From: SIG673 sp045660565
GTDB lineage: Bacteria; Bacillota; Clostridia; Oscillospirales; CAG-272
Direction of reading: 5' to 3'
NCBI GenBank assembly: GCA_045660565.1
Contig: JAZRDX010000123.1
Location: 1 to 11,577, forward strand
Length of the DNA: 11,577 nt
Positions 6,382 through 11,577 of the stretch are shown in pieces (position 1 is the first letter of the stretch; each line of letters starts with the position of its first letter). A program made the position numbers and the translations under genes. The notes under the pieces were generated by a model. That model was not told where the DNA came from and did not search any database. It was given only the letters and a program-made list of their open reading frames with translations.

Positions 6382-7347
6382 ATGGCTAACACAATTTATC
6401 CGCTCTATCAAAAAATCAAAGGAAACATTCAAAAGGTTATCGTTGGTAAAAGCAGCACCATAGACCTTCTTCTTATCGCTCTTTTCTGCAAAGGCCACGT
6501 TCTTGTTGAGGACGTTCCGGGTACCGGAAAAACTATGCTTGTTAAATCCCTTGCGGCTTCGATAGACTGTACCAGTAAGCGTATTCAGTTTACCCCCGAC
6601 CTTCTTCCCTCCGACATCACCGGTATTAACTTCTTTAACATGAAGACCTCCGAGTTTGAGTTCGTTGAGGGCCCTGTTTTCTCAAACCTTCTTATAGCTG
6701 ACGAGATCAACCGCGCAACCCCGAAAACGCAGTCCGGACTCCTTGAATGTATGGAAGAAAAGCAGGCAACCATTGACGGAAAGACATATAAGCTTGCCTC
6801 TCCTTTTATGGTCGTTGCAACTCAGAACCCAGTTGAAAACATGGGTGTTTTCCCGCTTCCCGAGGCTCAGCTTGACCGTTTTATAGTAAAGATGAGTATG
6901 GAGTACCCGTCCCACGAGGAGGGCGTCGGTATTCTTGAGCGTTTCTGCGTTGGAAGTCCTCTTGCCGACTTAAAGGCCGTTGCGACCGCGGCGGAAATCA
7001 ACGATGCGCAGGAAACCCTTGCAAAGATTTACGTTCATAAGGATATTATGAGCTACATAGTCGCAATAGCCGAGGCAACCCGTAAGTTCGACAACGTTCT
7101 GCTCGGAGTAAGCCCCCGTGGAACCCAGGCGCTTATGAGCGTTGCAAAGGGCTTTGCCGCCATTGACAACAGAGACTACGTTATACCCGACGACGTAAAG
7201 AGAGCGGCTATCCCCGCGCTTACCCACCGAATTATCCTTACCGGCTCTGCTAAGATCAAGGCTAACGCCGCTGAAAATATTATAAAGGAAATAGTCGGGC
7301 AGCTTCCCGTTCCCACGGAAACCTCTCTCGGCTGGTCCGGAAGATGA
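6382..7347 (+). CDS. MoxR family AAA+ ATPase
   Basis: This 321-residue AAA+ ATPase of the MoxR/RavA branch is thought to act as a chaperone that helps activate or assemble partner proteins carrying DUF58 or von Willebrand A domains. Visible motifs: Walker A VPGTGKT (45-51), Walker B LLIADE (103-108), sensor 1 TQNP (N149), a probable arginine finger in EAQLDRF (R166) and sensor 2 SPRGTQ (R246). Length is normal for the family. The start ATG has AAAAGGA about 11 bases upstream. The 75-base gap after the HAD gene holds a weak 6-bp hairpin (6337-6353) without a T-run, so read-through from thrS is likely. The stop codon overlaps the DUF58 start (ATGA), which indicates translational coupling and a shared job. 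Confidence 0.95.
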   Translation: MANTIYPLYQKIKGNIQKVIVGKSSTIDLLLIALFCKGHVLVEDVPGTGKTMLVKSLAASIDCTSKRIQFTPDLLPSDITGINFFNMKTSEFEFVEGPVFSNLLIADEINRATPKTQSGLLECMEEKQATIDGKTYKLASPFMVVATQNPVENMGVFPLPEAQLDRFIVKMSMEYPSHEEGVGILERFCVGSPLADLKAVATAAEINDAQETLAKIYVHKDIMSYIVAIAEATRKFDNVLLGVSPRGTQALMSVAKGFAAIDNRDYVIPDDVKRAAIPALTHRIILTGSAKIKANAAENIIKEIVGQLPVPTETSLGWSGR

Positions 7348-8504
7348 CGAGAAACTTTTACGGTACCTTACCGTTTTTACGAAAAAAGACGAATCTTGAA
7401 ATCTTTGAAAACGAATACATTCTGTATACCGTTCTTATTGTAGGCTTGGTAGCCGCTCTTGCGCTCTTATACGTCATATACTGTTTTTTGCGCGCAAAGG
7501 CTCTTAAAAAAATCTCCTACACAAGACAGTTTTCCGAGAAGGGCTCTTATCAGGGAGACGAGATTTTTCTTATCGAAACCATCACGAATAAAAGCTTTCT
7601 TCCGCTGTTCTTCGTTACCATAGATTATTATATCTACAACCAGCTTCAGTACGACGGATACGAGCTTTCGCGTGATGAAAACATGCAGTTTGCGACAAGC
7701 CGCTTCTTCCTTATTATGCCGTTTATGCGCATAAAGCGTAAACACAGAATAAAGCTTTTAAAGCGCGGCTACTACGAGCTTGACACAATAACCGCATCCT
7801 GCACCAAGGCGGAGCAAAGAATTTCTGCTCCCGCAAAAATTTACGTATATCCCGCTCTTATGAAAACCGACGATCTGCCTATCCCCGCAAGCACGTTACA
7901 GGGAGACGCAAACTCCCGTACCTGGCTTATAAAGGATCCCTTTTCGCTCAGCGGAATAAGGGAATACCGTTTCGGGGACAGCTTCAACAGCATAAACTTC
8001 AAAGCGACAGCCCGCAGCGGAAAGCTCGGCTTTGAGGGAATACGCGTAAATAACCGCGACTTCTGCTCCAACAGAAACCTTATGGTTTATCTTAACTTCC
8101 AGACAGACGGAAATGCACCTATTGCGGGTTACTACTACGAAAGACTTATGGAAAAGGGACTTTCCTACTCAGCCGCGATACTCCGCGACGCATTTGATTA
8201 CGGATACCGTGTCGGCTTTTCCGCAAACAGCACTCTTTCGAGCGGTGAGACACATATTTACTATCCTATGACGCAGGGCGCAGTCAACTACGAGGAGATA
8301 CTCCGTCAGATGTCTCTCGTTACTCTTATTGAGGGCGGAAGCTCGTTCACCTCTATTATCAAGAACGACATCATAAGAGGAATGTGCGACTCCGAGGTTT
8401 TGATTATAAGCACTTACTGTAACGAAACTATAGACTCTGCGGCAAACCAGCTTCGCCGCTACGGAAACAACGTTACCATAATTTTATTAGGAGAACTCGC
8501 ATAG
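7344..8504 (+). CDS. DUF58 domain membrane protein
   Basis: This 386-residue partner of the MoxR ATPase has one clear membrane segment (residues 27-50), preceded by a short basic N-terminus. A beta-rich region (about 60-170) follows, and then the DUF58 (PF01882) signature: IREYRFGDSFNSINFKATAR at residues 205-224, matching the family pattern R-Y-x-x-G-D...I-(W/N)-(K)-...AR. The family continues into a von Willebrand A-like fold, and residues 240-386 fit that in length and strand pattern. A clear MIDAS metal site is not obvious. The gene starts at the ATGA overlap with moxR and its TAG stop overlaps the GTG of the next gene by one base, so the three are tightly coupled. MoxR-DUF58 pairs are linked to cell envelope or stress functions in various bacteria; the exact role here is unknown. 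Confidence 0.93.
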   Translation: MTRNFYGTLPFLRKKTNLEIFENEYILYTVLIVGLVAALALLYVIYCFLRAKALKKISYTRQFSEKGSYQGDEIFLIETITNKSFLPLFFVTIDYYIYNQLQYDGYELSRDENMQFATSRFFLIMPFMRIKRKHRIKLLKRGYYELDTITASCTKAEQRISAPAKIYVYPALMKTDDLPIPASTLQGDANSRTWLIKDPFSLSGIREYRFGDSFNSINFKATARSGKLGFEGIRVNNRDFCSNRNLMVYLNFQTDGNAPIAGYYYERLMEKGLSYSAAILRDAFDYGYRVGFSANSTLSSGETHIYYPMTQGAVNYEEILRQMSLVTLIEGGSSFTSIIKNDIIRGMCDSEVLIISTYCNETIDSAANQLRRYGNNVTIILLGELA

Positions 8505-9172
8505 TGAAATACCGTTTTGACAAAGCAAGAGTTGCATACACTGTTTTCTTTGCATCTCTTTCGTTTACAATGCTTGAGGTGTCAATGTGGCTGAATGAGC
8601 TTGCGAAGGCTACAAAGCTTTTCAGGTACATCCAGCAGCTAACCTACATTATAATGGCTATATGCGCATTTGTAGCGCTTCTTTCCCTAAGAAAGCTGAT
8701 ACCGAAATCTCTTAAGCGCGCAATTTTCTCAAAGATATTCAAGGCTGTTAAAAAGGTTACGAAATCCATCAAACGCATATCGACCAAGGTTCTTCGCGCT
8801 ATGGGAATAAAGCCGAAGAAGAAAAAGAAGCTCCGCGACGAAAAGAGCTTTATATTCGGAGACAGCGACGGACGTGTGCGGCAGAAAAAGGTTAAGAGCA
8901 ACGCCAAATGGCGCGATCTTGAGGACAACGCGGAAAGAGTACGTTTCGTATACGTAAAGTACATAGCGAAGGTTATAAAGGACGGCTACAAGTACTTCCC
9001 GTTCAACACACCGCGCGAGGTACGGGACGGACTTAACCTTGAGGACTACACCCTTGACTACCAGCTTTTCGAGCTATACAACGGCGCGAGATATTCGGGC
9101 GGCTCTGTACCGATTTCGGATGCGCAGCTTGAAAACGCGCTTAAGGTTATAGGTGTAAGGAAAAGATTATAA
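8504..9172 (+). CDS. Membrane protein with DUF4129-like C-terminal domain
   Basis: 222 residues with two likely membrane segments (about 10-31 and 43-62), a very basic linker (67-112, with KPKKKKK) and a C-terminal soluble domain (about 136-216). The tail contains FNTPREV (167-173) and LYNGARYSG (191-199), which fit the DUF4129 pattern of TPRE followed by Y-x-x-ARY. DUF4129 is normally the C-terminal domain of the transglutaminase-like membrane protein (TgpA type) that accompanies MoxR and DUF58. Here no transglutaminase domain is present, so this looks like a stripped-down third member of the module. The GTG start has AGGAG (8489-8493) 10 bases upstream and overlaps the DUF58 stop by one base. 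A strong terminator follows immediately. Family assignment is by pattern only; the alternative is an unrelated lineage-specific membrane protein. Confidence 0.7.
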   Translation: MKYRFDKARVAYTVFFASLSFTMLEVSMWLNELAKATKLFRYIQQLTYIIMAICAFVALLSLRKLIPKSLKRAIFSKIFKAVKKVTKSIKRISTKVLRAMGIKPKKKKKLRDEKSFIFGDSDGRVRQKKVKSNAKWRDLEDNAERVRFVYVKYIAKVIKDGYKYFPFNTPREVRDGLNLEDYTLDYQLFELYNGARYSGGSVPISDAQLENALKVIGVRKRL

Positions 9173-9174
9173 CG

Positions 9175-9201
9175 AAAAACCACGGAATTTCCGTGGTTTT
9201 T
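9175..9201. terminator. Terminator ending the thrS-DUF4129 cluster
   Basis: A perfect 13-bp inverted repeat (9175-9187 with 9189-9201) begins three bases after the stop codon. The arms are A5-CCACGGAA and TTCCGTGG-T5. It is a strong intrinsic terminator in the rightward direction and symmetrical enough to work leftward. Confidence 0.95.
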
Positions 9202-9546
9202 CTTATATATAAAAGTTTTCGTCCACCTTTTTCAAAAGGTGGCGAGGTGTGGGCGCGGAGCCCACGGACACGCCGTTTTCTTTTTGCGAAGCTTTTTCTT
9301 TTGGGCTATTTCTTCAAAAGAAAAAGCGTGGTGTACCTTACGGGCATTTGCTTCCGGGTGCTCTCCGATTTTCTTTACTTCAGCCGTGCCGCTCTTCGTA
9401 GGGGAGGGACTCGCTCCTCCCGTTTTTTGCTCTAATTCGAACTATTCTTTTTATGTTCCTTTTCTTGATTTCTGCCGCCAGAAAAAAGAAAAGGAGCCAA
9501 AAGAAAAAAGACCGTTGGTGTAAATTTTCCACCTTACACCGTACTA

Positions 9547-9576
9547 ATGCCGCCAAAAAGCACGGGCGGCATTTTT
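9547..9576 (+). terminator. Terminator-like hairpin in the repeat region
   Basis: ATGCCGCC (9547-9554) pairs with GGCGGCAT (9565-9572), followed by TTTT. It has the shape of a rightward intrinsic terminator but stands far from any gene it could serve. It may be part of a repeat. Confidence 0.6.
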
Positions 9577-9606
9577 ACAAATTTCGTCTCGGCGAAATTT
9601 GTAAAA
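9573..9606. repeat. 14-bp perfect inverted repeat
   Basis: TTTTACAAATTTCG (9573-9586) and its exact reverse complement (9593-9606) flank TCTCGG. It abuts the preceding hairpin with no gap, sharing its T-run, so the two stems could stack end to end. Confidence 0.8.
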
Positions 9607-9660
9607 CGTAGGCTTTATTTTGGTGCGGTTGGTGGAAAGCTTAAACCGCCCCAATCCGCT

Positions 9661-9690
9661 AACCCGACCAAACACCACGGTCGGGTTTTT
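9661..9690 (+). terminator. Terminator-like hairpin
   Basis: AACCCGACC (9661-9669) pairs with GGTCGGGTT (9679-9687), followed by further T to 9690. A second stem follows at once: TTTGAAAA-CACC (9688-9699) with GGTG-a-TTTTCAAA (9704-9716). Together they insulate the promoter at 9741 from upstream transcription. Confidence 0.75.
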
Positions 9691-9740
9691 GAAAACACCC
9701 AAAGGTGATTTTCAAACCGCGGAAATTTTTTGTAATACCC

Positions 9741-9769
9741 TTGACATTATTCGCAAACTGTGCTATAAT
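9741..9769 (+). promoter_or_regulatory. Perfect consensus sigma-A promoter
   Basis: TTGACA (9741-9746), 17-bp spacer, TATAAT (9764-9769): twelve of twelve consensus bases at optimal spacing. The expected start is G9776, which is exactly the first paired base of the rod-shaped RNA that follows. Such a strong promoter fits a constitutive stable RNA better than an ordinary lipoprotein gene. Confidence 0.92.
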
Positions 9770-9775
9770 AATCTT

Positions 9776-9956
9776 GCCAAACAAATCGAATAATGAAACT
9801 TTAGGGGTGTTTTTTCTTTTAGGGGGATACCTTTCGCTTTTTGTGCGCAAAATTTATCTATACGAATTTGGTAAAAATGCAAATTCCATGGATAAGTTTT
9901 GCGTATGAGAAGGTTTTATTCCTCCACTATTTTCTTATTCCGATTTGTTTGGCGAC
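9776..9956 (+). ncRNA. ssrS: Candidate 6S RNA
   Basis: 6S RNA binds the sigma-A RNA polymerase holoenzyme by imitating an open promoter and dampens transcription in stationary phase. The predicted transcript folds as one rod. Closing stem: 9776-9787 with 9942-9953 (12 bp), 9788-9793 with 9935-9940 (6 bp) and 9795-9798 with 9931-9934 (4 bp), with single-base bulges. An asymmetric central bubble (about 9799-9821 on the 5' side, 9926-9930 on the 3' side) is bordered by a GC-rich stem, 9822-9827 with 9920-9925. The terminal arm continues with 9829-9833/9910-9914, 9846-9858/9891-9903 (13 bp) and 9864-9870/9880-9886 (7 bp), capped by a 9-nt loop. Length (about 180 nt), single-rod shape and the central bubble match Firmicute 6S RNAs. 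Conserved primary sequence cannot be checked here. The alternative is a structured 5' leader of the downstream lipoprotein gene. Confidence 0.62.
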
Positions 9957-9977
9957 AATCGGAGTTTGCGTTTTTCG

Positions 9978-10011
9978 GTGCGTTGACTACGGTTGACGCA
10001 CTTTTTATTTT
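9978..10011 (+). terminator. UACG-capped terminator after the rod RNA
   Basis: GTGCGTTGAC (9978-9987) pairs with GTTGACGCAC (9992-10001), with two G-U pairs, around a C(UACG)G tetraloop of the extra-stable UNCG class. TTTTTATTTT follows. An outer repeat, TTTTTCGG (9971-9978) with CCGAAAAA (10013-10020), encloses it. It would end the rod RNA near 10006 and lies 36-41 bases before the lipoprotein start codon. Confidence 0.85.
9983..10011 (+). promoter_or_regulatory. Possible lipoprotein promoter inside the terminator
   Basis: TTGACT (9983-9988), 17 bp, TATTTT (10006-10011). The start would be near 10018, giving a ~29-nt leader with AAAAGGAG at 10032-10039. If unused, the lipoprotein gene must rely on read-through of the terminator. 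Confidence 0.45.
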
Positions 10012-10046
10012 GCCGAAAAATTTTAGCATCCAAAAGGAGAAAACAA

Positions 10047-11552
10047 ATGAAAAAACGCATTATTCTATTACTTATCTGTATACTTACGCTTACTGTATGT
10101 CTTTTTACTGCGTGTAAAAAAGACGAGGTGCCGGACGGAAACGGAGCTACTAACGGAGGTGTTACGAATGGTGGCACGATACAAGGAGGCGGAAACAGCC
10201 CAGGTGGTTCAACAAGTACACACGAACACGATTTTTCTGCTAAAACACCTACTCCCGCTTATTTAAAATCTTCGGCGACGGAAACCTCAGATGCAGTGTT
10301 TTATTACAAATGTTCAAGTTGCAGCGAAAAAGGAACAGAAACGTACAATTATCATTCCGACGGACTTAAGTTCACTGCTCGTAGCGATACCGCCTGTGGT
10401 GTTACCGGTATTGGCACCTGTGCCGATAAATATGTTGTTATTCCATATATGCACGACGGAAAAAAAGTAACAACAATAAACAACAACGCGTTCTACAGCG
10501 ATACATTTACAACTGTAATCATTCCGGACAGTGTAGAAACTATCGATTACAACGCATTCTATAATTGTTCGTCTCTTGCAAGCGTGGCGGTTGGCAGTGG
10601 AGTAACAAATATTGGTTCTCAAGCATTTGATTGCAAAAACCTTAAAAAAGTGTATATTTCAGACGTAGCCTCATGGTGTGCAATAAACTTTACCGGAGGT
10701 TATTCATCAAACCCTTTATATTACGCAAAAAATTTGTATCTTAACAACGATCTTCTTACTGAACTTGTAATTCCTGACACTTTAACAACCATTAATGATT
10801 ACGCATTTTATAATTGCGAAGGGCTTACAAGCGTAACTATATCCGCGAATATTACAAACATAGGAAGCAATGCGTTCTGGGGATGTGACAATATTTCTTC
10901 TGTACATATATCTGATATATCAAAATGGTGTGCTATAAGCTTTGAAACTTTCTCTTCCAACCCATTATATAATAATGCAAATATTATTCTTAACGGCTCT
11001 CTTGTTACTGACCTTGTAATTCCGGACAAAGTAACAAACATTGGTGATTATGCTTTCTGTAGTTGTGACGGACTTAACAGTGTAACAATTTCTGAAAGCG
11101 TAACATCGATAGGGACTAACGCGTTTTCTTATTGTTCAAATCTTTCTACTGTAACAATAGGTAAAAATTTAGAATCTATAGGAGACGCTGCTTTCGCCGA
11201 ATGCAAAGGTCTTTTTAAAATTAATTTTAACGCAACAAACGTTGAAGATTTTAAATATAATCATACCGTATTTTCTAACTTAGGTGAAAACACAGACGGA
11301 ATAACGGTAACATTTAGCAACAATGTAAAAAAGATTCCTTCGCGTTTATTCTATAATATATCAAAAATAAAAACCGTAGTTATTAGTGATAACGTAACAA
11401 GTATAGGCAGTTTGGCATTCTCAGGTTGTGAAATGCTTACGAGTATTAAATATATTGGAACAGAAATACAGTGGAATACAATTTTGAAGCCAGATGGTTG
11501 GGATTCATACACAGGCAACTATACCGTAACCTACAACTACACAGGTGAATAA
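10047..11552 (+). CDS. BspA-type leucine-rich repeat (LRR_5) surface lipoprotein
   Basis: 501 residues. A lipoprotein signal peptide (MKKR, hydrophobic stretch, lipobox LFTAC) puts the lipid on C23 and anchors the protein outside the membrane. Next come a Gly/Asn linker (about 33-57), a HEHDFS...YYKCSSC segment (59-95) often seen in Firmicute surface proteins, and about nine LRR_5 units (about 142-470) with the pattern I-G-x-x-A-F-x-x-C-x-x-L-x-x-V-x-I. The C-terminus (about 470-501) has the QWN...W-x-S-TGNYTV pattern. Treponema/BspA-type LRR proteins bind host or microbial partners; the ligand here is unknown. The frame opens earlier (TTG 9993) but that start lies in the terminator stem; ATG 10047 has AAAAGGAG 7 bases upstream. 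The gene looks richer in A+T than the thrS cluster, perhaps from transfer or from being a surface gene. Confidence 0.93.
   Translation: MKKRIILLLICILTLTVCLFTACKKDEVPDGNGATNGGVTNGGTIQGGGNSPGGSTSTHEHDFSAKTPTPAYLKSSATETSDAVFYYKCSSCSEKGTETYNYHSDGLKFTARSDTACGVTGIGTCADKYVVIPYMHDGKKVTTINNNAFYSDTFTTVIIPDSVETIDYNAFYNCSSLASVAVGSGVTNIGSQAFDCKNLKKVYISDVASWCAINFTGGYSSNPLYYAKNLYLNNDLLTELVIPDTLTTINDYAFYNCEGLTSVTISANITNIGSNAFWGCDNISSVHISDISKWCAISFETFSSNPLYNNANIILNGSLVTDLVIPDKVTNIGDYAFCSCDGLNSVTISESVTSIGTNAFSYCSNLSTVTIGKNLESIGDAAFAECKGLFKINFNATNVEDFKYNHTVFSNLGENTDGITVTFSNNVKKIPSRLFYNISKIKTVVISDNVTSIGSLAFSGCEMLTSIKYIGTEIQWNTILKPDGWDSYTGNYTVTYNYTGE
10614..11105 (+). repeat. Tandem duplication of a compound LRR unit within the lipoprotein
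   Basis: Residues 190-272 and 273-353 align through their length. Each has G-S-x-A-F, an ISD-x-(A/S)-x-WCAI segment, SSNPLY, an N-(L/I)-x-L-N stretch, LVIPD, then -DYAF and SVTIS. The units are about 83 and 81 residues. This is an internal duplication larger than one LRR. Confidence 0.85.
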
Positions 11553-11559
11553 ACGAAAA

Positions 11560-11577
11560 CCTCCACGGAAAATTCCG
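11560..11577 (+). terminator. Terminator of the lipoprotein gene, cut by the window end
   Basis: CCTCCACGGAA (11560-11570), AA, then TTCCG (11573-11577) is the first part of a hairpin that should continue as TGGAGG and T-run outside the window. It resembles the terminator at 9175-9201 (shared CCACGGAA...TTCCG core). Confidence 0.65.

Larger units (their letters stand above)
9202..9720. repeat. Hairpin-dense non-coding region, probably dispersed repeats
   Basis: I see no credible gene here. Inverted repeats found: 9223-9231/9234-9242 (CCACCTTTT), 9249-9254/9260-9265 (GTGGGC), 9291-9302/9316-9327 (GCTTTTTCTTTT, 12 bp) and GGGAGG/CCTCCC near 9404-9421. Others are CCTTTTCTT near 9458 with AAGAAAAGG near 9486, 9517-9523/9534-9540 (GGTGTAA) and 9625-9630/9644-9649 (GCGGTT). 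The hairpins described separately at 9547-9606 and 9661-9716 also fall here. The style matches intergenic repeat blocks of gut Clostridia (from memory), and the density suggests a mosaic of small elements rather than one structure. Confidence 0.6.

Noticed and set aside
9193..9523. Two overlapping rightward reading frames of 80 and 94 codons in the repeat region
   Set aside because: They translate across hairpin repeats and begin inside or just after the terminator. They lack ribosome binding sites and give compositionally odd peptides rich in Phe, Arg and Ser. They are best explained as chance frames in repeats.
9923..10011. Known metabolite riboswitch before the lipoprotein
   Set aside because: I looked for c-di-GMP, preQ1 and guanidine-type consensus blocks and saw none; the rod fold fits 6S RNA better.
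9993..10046. Upstream TTG start for the lipoprotein
   Set aside because: It lies inside the terminator stem and would put 18 basic residues before a normal lipoprotein signal peptide. ATG 10047 has an ideal Shine-Dalgarno.
9659..10177. Short frames on both strands across the rod RNA (9659-9850, 9705-9908, 9899-10117, 9935-10177)
   Set aside because: None has a ribosome site, they overlap the promoter, the paired RNA and the signal peptide region, and no family pattern is visible.
1..11577. CRISPR array, tRNA, rRNA, insertion sequence or phage genes
   Set aside because: I found no regularly spaced direct repeats, no cloverleaf or rRNA-like stretch, no transposase or integrase motif and no phage structural genes on either strand.

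Overview
The window looks like a chromosomal stretch from a low-to-mid GC Firmicute, most likely a gut-associated member of the Clostridia. The supporting evidence is a T-box leader in front of thrS, consensus sigma-A promoters, AGGAG-type ribosome binding sites, a DUF6323/DUF6179 gene pair, a BspA-type leucine-rich-repeat lipoprotein, and hairpin-rich intergenic repeats of a kind common in gut Clostridia. No exact species can be named from sequence alone.

Layout. Bases 1-177 are non-coding: the end of a dispersed hairpin repeat and two terminator-like hairpins. Bases 178-3067 hold three leftward genes. In transcription order these are a DUF6323 protein, a DUF6179 protein (re-started here at a GTG at 2516) and a CPBP/CAAX-type membrane protease. 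A near-perfect leftward promoter lies at 3171-3199. The spacer 3068-3612 also carries a rightward promoter (3104-3132) and a T-box riboswitch with clearly opposed antiterminator and terminator folds, which should control thrS.

From 3613 to 9172 runs a tight rightward cluster: threonyl-tRNA synthetase, a HAD-IIA phosphatase, a MoxR AAA+ ATPase, a DUF58 protein and a membrane protein with a DUF4129-like tail. The last three form a compact version of the widespread MoxR-DUF58-DUF4129 module, here without a recognisable transglutaminase. A 13-bp hairpin terminator at 9175-9201 closes the cluster.

Bases 9202-9720 have no credible gene but are crowded with inverted repeats and terminator-like hairpins. 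Next comes a perfect promoter (TTGACA, 17 bp, TATAAT). Starting at its expected +1, a stretch of about 178 nt folds into one long interrupted rod whose two ends pair through about 22 base pairs. This is the architecture of 6S RNA, and it is the most interesting item in the window. It is followed by a UACG-capped terminator that also contains a possible promoter, and then by a lipoprotein with LRR_5 repeats (10047-11552). The window ends inside the next terminator hairpin.
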